NCBI RefSeq assembly: GCF_002564105.1
Contig: NZ_PDBX01000001.1
Coordinates: 1,054,001 to 1,118,000 of the forward strand
Length of the DNA: 64,000 bases
Source: Collimonas sp. PA-H2
GTDB taxonomy: Bacteria; Pseudomonadota; Gammaproteobacteria; Burkholderiales; Burkholderiaceae_D
Direction of reading: 5' to 3'
Shown: one piece after another, positions 18,777 through 26,511 of the stretch
How positions within the stretch are numbered: position 1 is the stretch's first letter
Layout: the number at the start of each line of letters is the position of its first letter
The notes under the pieces: generated by a model
Told to the model about the DNA's origin: nothing
Seen by the model: the letters and a program-made list of their open reading frames with translations, nothing else
The model's database searches: none
Position numbers and translations under genes: made by a program

Positions 18777-20303
18777 CTAGGCGCAAGACTTGGTGTTCGG
18801 GTTCACGCTATTGCAGATGTGAACCTCGGTCATCAAGCCGCCAAAGTTCTCGGCATCATTCGAAAGGTGGTCGAGGTTCGGTGTATACAGGTAGTACACG
18901 CGCCCCGCCGGGTACCTGGTAGTGTCGCTGGCATCCAGGATCACGTCGATAGACTCGCCGCCGCCAAGCGTGATCGAGTTGGTGTTATAGGTCAGGTCGT
19001 TGCCGGACAAGTCACGCAGCAACCTGGCGTTGACGCCAATCACGTGCATCGGGATACCGAGCGAGGCCAGGGTCTGGAACTCGGAGACGTCGAGATCCGA
19101 GATCCTGAGCAGCGCCTTGCCGCCGACAGGAATGTTGATGATGGTTGGTAGCGGCTGAGAGAAATGCTCGGTGCCGTCTGCTGCCGGCGTGTGCATGGCG
19201 TTCGGATTCACCGTGTCCGGATAGCTCCTGCCGTTCAGCAGAAAGTGTTTATCCTTCATGTCGGTAAAGGGCTCTGGATTGAAGGTCATGCCGACGAAGT
19301 GAAAGTTCGGATCGAAGCCGTGGATCTGCACCGGATACTCGACGTCGTAGGCAGTAGATCCATCGCCGTCGTTATAGGCGTATAGCGTCGGGGTGCCAGC
19401 CTTGTTGTTGACGTGCGTGGTTGAATTGACCGGCGGCAGCGGCGAAGAACACAAGATGTCGCCACCGCACTTGGTCCGCAAATCGGTTTGCTGCGCCACC
19501 AGGCCGGCGTACAGCGTGCCGCTGGCGACCCGGTTCTGGCGCGGCCGCACATAGATCTGGCCAACCATGCCCATCTGCAGGTGTTCCGGCGGCGTGATGT
19601 GGCAATGCCAGAAATAGGTTCCTGCGTCCGGCGCCAGGTAGTAGTAAGTGAAGCTGCCGCCGATGTTGATCGCGACCGACGCATCCGGCACGCCGTCATA
19701 GAATGCCGAGGCGTTCGGATAGCCGTGGAAGTGCACGGTGTGCTGCTCGAACAGGTCGGGGCGCATGATCATGCCGACATTGGTCAGGGTGAGGAAGAAT
19801 TCGTCGTCCTCGTCGATCGCCATGGTTGGCGCCGGCATGTTGCCGTTCATGACGCCGACATCCATGATCGGTCGCGGATCAACATGGCCCGTCAACTGGT
19901 TAGGCGGTACGGAATCCGGATCCGGGGTGAGCCCGACCGCGCCGTTGAAGGTCGTGCTCGGAGACGGATCGCCGATGCCGACGCCGGTGGAAACCTGGTT
20001 GAACACCGACGCCGGCTCCGTCCCCGGCAGGCCATGCACAATATCCACCAGCCCCGACAGCGGGCCGAAGGCGAACAGGTAGGTCTGGGTGCCGTCGCCC
20101 ATCGTCGCGTAGCCATCGCCGCCGCCGATTTGCTGGCACTTGACCGAACCGCCGGCAGGATTAGGATTAGTAGCTGGCGGCGTCGGGTGCAACGTCGTAA
20201 CCGGCGGGCATTGGACCCGGAACGACTGGGCAAATACAGGCGCTGCGAAAGCAAGCAATAGCAGCGCAAGCATGCCGCGGCTAAATAACTGTGTGCTGAA
20301 CAT
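18777..20303 (-). CDS. Multicopper-oxidase-like protein carrying HFHG and HCH...H...M
   Basis: 508 residues from the ATG at 20303, chosen for the GGAGG five bases upstream and the signal peptide directly after it (cleaved after VFAQ). Visible copper motifs are HTVHFHG (His191, His193) and WHCHITPPEHLQMGM (His233, Cys234, His235, His241, Met246). The second is a type-1 plus type-3 loop with two more residues than the usual HCHxxxHxxxxM. The C-terminal half has cupredoxin features (FLLNGRSYPDTV, GGGESIDVILDASD) but lacks HPxHxH and HSH. It is the first structural gene of the locus, 10 bp before the complementary half. Family: multicopper oxidase; substrate unknown. Confidence 0.87.
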   Translation of the reverse strand: MFSTQLFSRGMLALLLLAFAAPVFAQSFRVQCPPVTTLHPTPPATNPNPAGGSVKCQQIGGGDGYATMGDGTQTYLFAFGPLSGLVDIVHGLPGTEPASVFNQVSTGVGIGDPSPSTTFNGAVGLTPDPDSVPPNQLTGHVDPRPIMDVGVMNGNMPAPTMAIDEDDEFFLTLTNVGMIMRPDLFEQHTVHFHGYPNASAFYDGVPDASVAINIGGSFTYYYLAPDAGTYFWHCHITPPEHLQMGMVGQIYVRPRQNRVASGTLYAGLVAQQTDLRTKCGGDILCSSPLPPVNSTTHVNNKAGTPTLYAYNDGDGSTAYDVEYPVQIHGFDPNFHFVGMTFNPEPFTDMKDKHFLLNGRSYPDTVNPNAMHTPAADGTEHFSQPLPTIINIPVGGKALLRISDLDVSEFQTLASLGIPMHVIGVNARLLRDLSGNDLTYNTNSITLGGGESIDVILDASDTTRYPAGRVYYLYTPNLDHLSNDAENFGGLMTEVHICNSVNPNTKSCA

Positions 20304-20417
20304 ATGACCTCCATCATGCTCCGCCAACGCGATGCGCTCGGAGCGCTGCCATCTACTTCATCTGCCACCGTGGCCGCCGATTGCCGTTGTTCTGGCTAAC
20401 CCTGCGCCATGCCCTCA

Positions 20418-21566
20418 TCAATTCGACTGCATGCCGTTGGCCGTTCCACGCATCACCACTGAGTGGAGCTTCCAGCGCACCTCTACCGTCGTGCCGCTGC
20501 CGGGAGAGGATTTGATTGCAAAAAATCCGCCGGTGGACTCCGCCCGCTCGCGCATGCTGCGCAAGCCGATGCCCTGCTGGCTGACGTGACCCCCTGTAAA
20601 TTGCTTGGTATCGAAGCCGACGCCGTTGTCCTGGACGCCCAGGATCAGGTTGCCATGGTCGCTCAGCATCGAGACCGCGACGGTCGAGGCGCAAGCGTGC
20701 TTGGCGGCATTGTTCATCGCCTCCTGGATGATGCGGAATATCTCCGACTTGAGATGCGCAGGAATCTCCGCTTCTGCGACGTTCAGATGGCGCTCCAGCT
20801 TGATGTTGTCGTAGGCATCCTCGTATTTGCGGCAGTGCCCTTCCACGGTCGGCAGCAAGCCCAGGTCATCGAGCGTACTGGGCCGCAGCTCGCTGGAAAG
20901 GCGTCTTACGTCATCCATCGCATCGCGCAGGCGCTGTACGGTTTCGTCGAGAATGTGCGCGCCCTCCTGCACCTTGCCCTGCTTCAGCCGGCGCGAAGCA
21001 TCTTCGACCATGAATTTGATCATCGCCAGCACCTGCCCGATGCCGTCGTGCAGCTCCGACGAAACGCGTTTCAGCTCAACCTCATGTGCGACAATCAGGC
21101 GATTGGCAAAATGCTGAAGTTCGAGTTCTGAGTGCTGCAGCGTATGCGACGAAGCCTGGCGCTTGGCCTTTTCCGTCAGCATCAACATGATCGAACAGGC
21201 GACGCCGTCGACCTGGTCGATGGGTACCGGCACCACAAACACTGCGCTCTTGCGGCCGCTACGGCCATGCAGGACCAGGTCGAACGGCTCAAAGCTGCTG
21301 CTCTTGGAACCCTGATGGAGCAGATGGCTAAGCGCTCTGTCGCCATCCACAACCAGGCGCATCAGCAAGGTGCCCAGCAATTCCTGCACTTTAAAGCCGA
21401 GCATATCGGCGGCAGTATCGTTGATGCTCGAAATAGCGCCCTCGTTATCGATAACGAGGGACGATATCCCGAACAGGTCGGTAAGCTCGCCGAACTGCGG
21501 CTCCGACAATTCGATCTCGCTGCGCATTTTTCGCATGACACCCAGCACCTGCTGCAATTTCAACAT
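20418..21566 (-). CDS. Soluble PAS sensor histidine kinase (NarL-type HisKA_3)
   Basis: 382 residues and no membrane segment. A PAS domain (about 25-130: LVIDNEGAISSINDTAADML, LGTLLMRLV) is followed by a coiled linker and a HisKA_3 dimerisation domain with phospho-acceptor His173 in SSELHDGIGQVL. A HATPase_c domain follows, with an N-box (IIQEAMNNAAKHA), VQDNGVGFD and GIGLRSMRERA. Such kinases pair with LuxR/NarL regulators. None is adjacent; the nearest in the window is at 41360-42007. It lies 114 bp upstream of, and on the same strand as, the oxidase genes, so it may be the cytosolic sensor for that operon (inference). Confidence 0.85.
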   Translation of the reverse strand: MLKLQQVLGVMRKMRSEIELSEPQFGELTDLFGISSLVIDNEGAISSINDTAADMLGFKVQELLGTLLMRLVVDGDRALSHLLHQGSKSSSFEPFDLVLHGRSGRKSAVFVVPVPIDQVDGVACSIMLMLTEKAKRQASSHTLQHSELELQHFANRLIVAHEVELKRVSSELHDGIGQVLAMIKFMVEDASRRLKQGKVQEGAHILDETVQRLRDAMDDVRRLSSELRPSTLDDLGLLPTVEGHCRKYEDAYDNIKLERHLNVAEAEIPAHLKSEIFRIIQEAMNNAAKHACASTVAVSMLSDHGNLILGVQDNGVGFDTKQFTGGHVSQQGIGLRSMRERAESTGGFFAIKSSPGSGTTVEVRWKLHSVVMRGTANGMQSN

Positions 21567-22129
21567 AGCCGTACTCCCTGTAGGCTTTTCTTATCTGACC
21601 GCTCCGTCTGCCGACGACCGGGCGTCTACCATCGAAGCCGCGGCGCCAGGAAACGGGGAAGGGATACTGATCGATGACTGCGATGAAGAATGTGGTAAAG
21701 AATGCGGAGAGAGGCGGCGGCCCGGATGCCTGCCGGTGAGGCAGCGTTGCCTGGAATTGCGGCGATGCAGATCAGGACGTCAGCGCACGGCTGGCCGCGG
21801 CGCAGTTCGGCCACAGGTAACCAAGACGCATTTACACGACGATAGCTCAGCATGCCAGCTCTCCCTGTGGAATGCCTTTTCCGTTTGGACTTTTTATGGC
21901 ATTCGCTCATACCTACCACTTTGCTTCATCCGGCGCCATCCGTCAGTGGATGAACACCCCCAGAATCCGGTAGGGTATGCCCGCCTAAAATTTAGTTTAG
22001 GCGAACAATCGTCAGCTCGATATGAACTTATGAAAAATATATCGAATACTGCAATATCCTGTATCTGCAAGCCCAGCTAAAAGCCATGGCGCATCCGTTC
22101 TACCCTGCCGCTGCTTGCCAGCGTTGCCC
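21567..22129. other. Long 5' region upstream of the kinase/oxidase operon
   Basis: 563 bp between the kinase start and the lytic transglycosylase stop. It contains an 8-bp-arm palindrome (annotated separately) and an A/T-rich patch around 22010-22060. No convincing coding frame is present; a 97-codon minus-strand frame at 21626-21919 has no family features. It probably contains the promoter of the 18-kb operon. Confidence 0.4.
21982..22003. promoter_or_regulatory. Palindrome CGCCTAAA-N6-TTTAGGCG, possible operator
   Basis: Perfect 8-bp arms separated by six bases in an A/T-rich stretch, the size of a dimeric regulator site. It is about 415 bp upstream of the kinase start and 127 bp downstream of the transglycosylase stop. 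It is not followed by a T-run, so it is not a typical terminator. The binding protein is unknown. Confidence 0.35.
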
Positions 22130-22735
22130 TTATTTGTAATGCGCCATCACCTTCGGAACATATTTCTGCGTCTCGCCATAGTTGGGAATCCGGTAGCCGG
22201 CCCGGATGACGGCTTGCTCGCCGGCGTTATAGCCGGCCAGTGCGAGCTCTACATCGCCTTGGAACAATTTGAGCAGCCACTGGACGTATTCGGCGCCGGC
22301 GCGAATGTTTTCTTTCGGATTGAAGGCGTCCGAAACGCCAAACCGGCGGGCGGTGTCGGGCATCAGCTGCATTAGTCCGCGCGCACCCTTGGCAGATAAA
22401 GCCTGCGGGTTATAGCCCGATTCGACTTTGATCATCGCATGCAGCAGGTTAGGATCGAGGTCATGCTGGCGGGCTGCGTCCTCTATCATCTCTTTGAAAG
22501 CGCTTGGAATCGCGGAAATGCTTTTTGAGGCGACAGCGGTTGAAGCAGGGGCTTCATAGCCTCCGCGCGATGGCGCGATCAATAGCACCCTTGCCTCAGG
22601 GCTACTGAAATTGGAAAGAACGACGGTCCCCGCCGCGCTCGTGCCGCTATATATCTGGGCGTACGCAATACCGGGTGCGATTGATGCCGCCACCCAGCAC
22701 GACAGAATAAAGAATGGCGGTATTTTAATTTTCAT
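22130..22735 (-). CDS. Lytic transglycosylase (SLT domain)
   Basis: 201 residues from the ATG at 22735, preferred over an ATG four codons upstream because GGGAG lies just before it. A signal peptide (about 1-25) precedes a variable region. The SLT domain spans about 80-200, with the catalytic Glu in MIKVESGYNPQAL and the family motifs GARGLMQLMPDTA, FNPKENIRAGAEYV and ALAGYNAGEQAV. These periplasmic enzymes cleave peptidoglycan between MurNAc and GlcNAc. Short single-domain members often open the wall for secretion or pilus machines. No partner is adjacent. It stands alone on this strand with long flanking spacers. Confidence 0.92.
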   Translation of the reverse strand: MKIKIPPFFILSCWVAASIAPGIAYAQIYSGTSAAGTVVLSNFSSPEARVLLIAPSRGGYEAPASTAVASKSISAIPSAFKEMIEDAARQHDLDPNLLHAMIKVESGYNPQALSAKGARGLMQLMPDTARRFGVSDAFNPKENIRAGAEYVQWLLKLFQGDVELALAGYNAGEQAVIRAGYRIPNYGETQKYVPKVMAHYK

Positions 22736-23128
22736 CACTGCTCCCATTGCGCCAATAGCTCAGATATAGGCAAATTTTCGGAGCAAAGCACCTGATGCAA
22801 TCCCTTTATTCAATATGGGTACTATTACTACTTCTCAAACAAGAATGAAAATCGTCCGCTGAATTGCGCGATATTCGAATTTTACGTTGCTGTCCCGTGT
22901 CATTTCTCGCAAAAGGGCCCGAAAACACCTTTCCAGCAGACTGATTCTCCCTACAATCAAGGCCCGTCTTCAATCATCGATAATTTCGAATATATACCGG
23001 CATTTTTTCCGTTTTTCTTTTGATTTGGCAACGCGCATACTGCATTCCAGTTCATTCAACACCGCAGCTGCCCTGCCAGGCCGATACCCGGCCTAGGCGG
23101 CAACTGCGGCAACCGACGGAGAAAAACC
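22736..23128. other. Gene-free divergent promoter region
   Basis: About 390 bp between the divergent transglycosylase and pirin genes. Lower G+C than its surroundings, as expected for promoters. No RNA gene, repeat or clear operator was seen. Confidence 0.4.
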
Positions 23129-23830
23129 ATGCTTCAAATTCGCAAAGGCACAGAACGCGGCGTCGCCGATCACGGCTGGCTGAATTCGCATCACACATTT
23201 TCGTTCGGCCATTATCACGATCCACTGCACACCGGCTTCGGCCCCCTGCTGGTGATCAATGAAGACCGCGTAAAGGCCGGCCAGGGCTTCGGCACGCACG
23301 GCCACAGCGACATGGAAATCATTTCCTATGTGCTGGAGGGCGCGCTGGAACACAAGGACAGCATGGGTACCGGTTCGGTGCTGCATTATGGCGATGTGCA
23401 AAGAATGAGCGCAGGCACCGGCGTGCGCCACAGCGAGTTCAACCACTCGCAGACAGCGCCTGTGCATTTCCTGCAGATCTGGATCCAGCCGAACGTCAAG
23501 GGGATTGCGCCCAGCTATGAGGAAAAGCATTTCACGGCTGCGCAAAAACAAGGGCAGCTGCGCCTGATCGCCTCATCCGACGGCCGTGAAAATTCGGTGC
23601 TGATACATCAGGATGCAGCCATCTACGCAGCGATCCTGAATGGCGATCCGGCTCTGCAGCACACGCTGGCTACCGGACGTACTGCCTACGTGCACCTGAT
23701 CCGCGGACAGCTGAACGTCAACGGCACGACACTGAAAGGCGGCGATGCCATGAAAGTGACAGCCGAAAGCCTGGTCACGCTGTCTCATGCGGAAGACGCA
23801 GAAGTACTGCTGTTCGACCTGCCCTTCTGA
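23129..23830 (+). CDS. Pirin-family bicupin (YhhW-like)
   Basis: 233 residues. The N-terminal cupin carries the pirin metal motif: HTFSFGHY, then HGHSDMEIISYVLEG and later RHSEFNHS, giving His/His/Glu/His-type ligands. A second, degenerate cupin occupies about 140-233. Family members include quercetin 2,3-dioxygenase-like enzymes and redox or transcription cofactors; the role here is unknown. The last seven codons and the 29 bp after the stop are repeated 1669 bp downstream beyond the acyltransferase gene, showing that something inserted at this 3' end. Sequence before the start (GACGGAGAAAAACC) gives a plausible ribosome site. Confidence 0.9.
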   Translation: MLQIRKGTERGVADHGWLNSHHTFSFGHYHDPLHTGFGPLLVINEDRVKAGQGFGTHGHSDMEIISYVLEGALEHKDSMGTGSVLHYGDVQRMSAGTGVRHSEFNHSQTAPVHFLQIWIQPNVKGIAPSYEEKHFTAAQKQGQLRLIASSDGRENSVLIHQDAAIYAAILNGDPALQHTLATGRTAYVHLIRGQLNVNGTTLKGGDAMKVTAESLVTLSHAEDAEVLLFDLPF

Positions 23831-23859
23831 TTTTCAGGCCTGCGGCACGGGACGGCAAA
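23809..23859. repeat. Direct repeat, copy 1 (pirin 3' end)
   Basis: 51 bp covering the last codons and stop of the pirin gene plus the first 29 bp downstream. It matches 25478-25528 at 48 of 51 positions in the same orientation. Together the two copies bracket a 1.6-kb segment with the acyltransferase gene. Confidence 0.9.
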
Positions 23860-23944
23860 GCGATCACTTTGTCGCAATGCCGTTCAGTTAATATTCAAAT
23901 GACATTGCGCAGGCCCCACACGACAGCTCCGCCATTCCTGCGAA

Positions 23945-24044
23945 CGCTGCCACCAAGGTGGGGAATCCAAGTTGCCGAATAGAGTAATCAAAATGGATTC
24001 CCACATCCATGGGAATGTCGGGGCCGCCTAGACGTCTCAAGGGA
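23945..24044. repeat. Diverged copy of the REP-like palindrome found at 33010-33093
   Basis: It shares AATCAAAATGGATTCCC and then GGGAATG(T/A)CGGGG with the later copy, including the following CGCC.AGACG bases. The left arm around 23960-23970 is more degraded than at 33010-33093. It lies inside the inserted segment downstream of the pirin gene. Confidence 0.7.
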
Positions 24045-24201
24045 GATTCAGGGATATTAACTGAACGGCATTAATGGCTTTGCCGGTTTTTAATTACCGA
24101 TCGATTTATGTTGGTCTTCTTACCCTGATTTAACATAAGCAGCGTGCATCCACCATTCTGGGCATACTCATGCAATGTCCAAGCCAACGTAAGTAATAAA
24201 G

Positions 24202-25374
24202 TTGCATGACTCAGTCAGATCAAAAAATATCTCTTCATATAAAAATATTGCTATAGTTAGCGAATTTTCGATTCTCGCTGATTCGACTGCACCAATGCAC
24301 CCAGAAACCGGAAACACACCATCTGCCTTACGCTTACAACGCACCAATAATTTCAATTTGTGCCGCCTGGTGCTGGCGATTCTAGTCATCGTTTCTCATG
24401 GACCCGAATTAATCGACGGAAATAGGCACAGAGAATTGCTGACCCAGCTATTCCACACCATATCGTTTGGCGAGTTCGCCGTAGATGGCTTCTTTTTGAT
24501 AAGCGGCTACCTAATTGTTCAAAGTTGGCACGAAACTCCACAGGCATTTTCTTTTTTAAAGAAAAGAGTATTGCGGATATTTCCTGCCTTCGTTGCCTGG
24601 TCGTTGATTTCCGCTGTAATCGTCGGCCCCTTAGCCGCAGGTCCCAGATATTTCATTCAATTTGATATTCCGATGTTCGTTTGGAACATGCTGACGCTCC
24701 AGGTGCCTCGGACACCCCTCGTTTTCATGGGCAGCCACTATGCCCTGCTCAATGGTTCGATGTGGACGATCAGCTTTGAATTTAAGTGTTATCTGGCAGT
24801 CCTGGCATTTGGGGTTTCCGGGCTCCTGCGACACAGGATTACATGGCTCTCAACTGCATTGATTCTTTTGGCGCTCAATGCGATCCATAATTTTGGCGTA
24901 CAAACCACCTGCGCCGGTTTCTGTGACCTGGCGAACCCGATATATCGCCTAAGTATGTTTTTTTTCGCTGGCGGCAGTTTTTATCTCTATCGCGACTCTC
25001 TGCGATATGACAAGAAATTTTTGGTGGTGCTGGTTCCACTACTGCTGACTGCCCTTTTCAGGATTGCAACGGCAGAGATCGCACTGGCAACGCTTGGTGG
25101 ATACTTGTTGTTTTATTTTGCTCTCACCCCCATATCGGCTTTGTCGTGGTTCAACAAACTACCGGATGTCTCGTATGGCCTATATTTATCCGCATGGCCT
25201 GTGACAAAATTACTGATCATGTATTACCCGGGGATATCTGCTCACACATTAGTGCCTCTCACCACTTTGATCTGCATCATACTTGGCACCGCAAGCTGGT
25301 ATGTGATTGAGAAACCCTTTCTCAAACTGAAAAACTGGCAAGCTAATCAAGCTCATGCGATAAGCGCCACATAA
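24202..25374 (+). CDS. Membrane acyltransferase (OafA/YrhL, acyltransferase-3 family)
   Basis: 390 residues with about ten hydrophobic segments. Family signatures are the opening NNFNLCRLVLAILVIVSHG (membrane helix 1 with the conserved His), FAVDGFFLISGYLI and the C-terminal SYGLYLSAWPVTKLL. These proteins transfer acetyl or other acyl groups to cell-surface sugars such as O-antigen or exopolysaccharide. No glycan operon is adjacent. The gene is more A/T-rich than its neighbours and is enclosed by direct repeats, so it is probably acquired. The start is uncertain: neither 24202 nor the ATG at 24295 has a good ribosome site; the latter would trim a non-conserved tail. Confidence 0.87.
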   Translation: MHDSVRSKNISSYKNIAIVSEFSILADSTAPMHPETGNTPSALRLQRTNNFNLCRLVLAILVIVSHGPELIDGNRHRELLTQLFHTISFGEFAVDGFFLISGYLIVQSWHETPQAFSFLKKRVLRIFPAFVAWSLISAVIVGPLAAGPRYFIQFDIPMFVWNMLTLQVPRTPLVFMGSHYALLNGSMWTISFEFKCYLAVLAFGVSGLLRHRITWLSTALILLALNAIHNFGVQTTCAGFCDLANPIYRLSMFFFAGGSFYLYRDSLRYDKKFLVVLVPLLLTALFRIATAEIALATLGGYLLFYFALTPISALSWFNKLPDVSYGLYLSAWPVTKLLIMYYPGISAHTLVPLTTLICIILGTASWYVIEKPFLKLKNWQANQAHAISAT

Positions 25375-25477
25375 ACCCTGCCACTACACGTCACGTGTCG
25401 CAAGCACGCCGGAGCTACTTACAGAAATGCGAGTAGCTCTTTGTTCTTTATGATGAGTTTTTACTGGCCAGCATTGC

Positions 25478-25528
25478 GCTATTCGACCTGCCCTTCTGAT
25501 CTTCAGGCCTGCGGCACGTGACGGCAAA
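25478..25528. repeat. Direct repeat, copy 2 (pirin 3' end)
   Basis: Second copy of the 51-bp sequence at 23809-23859, with three mismatches. It still spells the final pirin residues FDLPF and a stop, although no pirin gene precedes it, which shows it is a duplicated boundary and not coding sequence. Confidence 0.9.
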
Positions 25529-25549
25529 CGCTTGCTTGCCGGCCTGTTT

Positions 25550-26473
25550 TCAAGACTGTCCGGGCACGTGCTGGACCAGGCGCGCCATGGCATCGGTATA
25601 GCGCACGCGGTCCATCCACCAAGCTAACGCTGCGCCTTCTTCGCCGGTGCGCCATGCCATCGAAAACGTTTCATCGGGTTTCGGCTCCTCCACCTGCTTG
25701 ACGATCAAGGCCCCCGAGGCGATCGCCGCGCGCGCGCATGGCTCGGGCAGGAAGCCGAAGCCGATGCCGGCCAGCTGCAAGGCATATTTGCTGCGCATGT
25801 CAGGCACCGTCAGCGTATCCTGCCCGAACAGCAAACCCACCGTGCGCGATGGCATCTTGCGCGCCGAATCGGCGACGCTGATGGCGCGATAAGGATGCAG
25901 CTCGGCCTTGCCCAATACCTTCTTCACCTTGGCCAGTGGATGATTCGGCGCCACCGCGAACACGAACGATATCGTGCCCATCTGTTCGGCGACGTAGCCG
26001 CCGCCGGCCGGCCCCTGCCCCGGCGCGCCGATCAGCAAGTCGACGCGGCGCTCCAGCAGGGCTTCCCAGGTGCCGGCCAGCGATTCGCGGGCGATGCGCA
26101 AGCGGGTCTTGTCGGCGACGCTGCAGAAGGCATGGATATCGGATTCCAGCGCGCTGACGGAAAACAAGGAATCGATGCAGATGGTAAATTCGGTTTCCCA
26201 GCCGGAGGCCACCCGGCGCACACGGTGTTCCAGGTCTTCCGCCGCCTTCAGCAGATAGCGGCCTTCCTTCAGCAGTTCCGCGCCGGCGCGCGTCAGCGCC
26301 ACCTTCGGCCCCTGCCGCTCGAACACTTGCACGCCAAGGTCCTGCTCCAGCTTGGAGACGGTATAGGAAATCGTCGAAGGCACCCGGTGCAGCTCGCTGC
26401 CGGCGGCGGAAAACGATCCGCGGCGGTCGATGGCGTCGAGGATCAGCAGTGCATCGAGACTGATTCGGAACAT
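25550..26473 (-). CDS. LysR-family transcriptional regulator
   Basis: 307 residues from the ATG at 26473. This start has GGGAG about 5 bases upstream and begins with the standard LysR opening MFRISLDALLILDAIDRRGS; the longer upstream extension is not conserved-looking. The winged helix-turn-helix (about 1-60) shows FSAAGSELHRVPSTISYTVS and LEQDLGVQVFERQGPKVALT. The effector-binding domain (about 90-295) follows. It is convergent with the pirin/acyltransferase region and 38 bp downstream of the DedA-rhodanese gene, with which it may share a transcript. The target is unknown. Confidence 0.92.
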   Translation of the reverse strand: MFRISLDALLILDAIDRRGSFSAAGSELHRVPSTISYTVSKLEQDLGVQVFERQGPKVALTRAGAELLKEGRYLLKAAEDLEHRVRRVASGWETEFTICIDSLFSVSALESDIHAFCSVADKTRLRIARESLAGTWEALLERRVDLLIGAPGQGPAGGGYVAEQMGTISFVFAVAPNHPLAKVKKVLGKAELHPYRAISVADSARKMPSRTVGLLFGQDTLTVPDMRSKYALQLAGIGFGFLPEPCARAAIASGALIVKQVEEPKPDETFSMAWRTGEEGAALAWWMDRVRYTDAMARLVQHVPGQS

Positions 26474-26511
26474 GGAACTCCCGCTAAAGAGATGCGTTGT
26501 ATCGCAGATGA

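Larger units (their letters stand above)
23860..25477. mobile_element. Inserted segment carrying the acyltransferase, bounded by 51-bp direct repeats
   Basis: The segment between the duplicated pirin ends is richer in A/T than both neighbours and carries one acyltransferase gene plus a diverged REP-like palindrome. Direct repeats that regenerate the 3' end of a gene are typical of site-specific integration. No integrase is inside, so it may have been mobilised in trans, or only a remnant is left. Homologous duplication is an alternative. Confidence 0.45.

Noticed and set aside
21626..21919. 97-codon minus-strand frame between the kinase and transglycosylase
   Set aside because: No ribosome site, no family, Arg/Ser-rich composition. 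Treated as non-coding upstream region.
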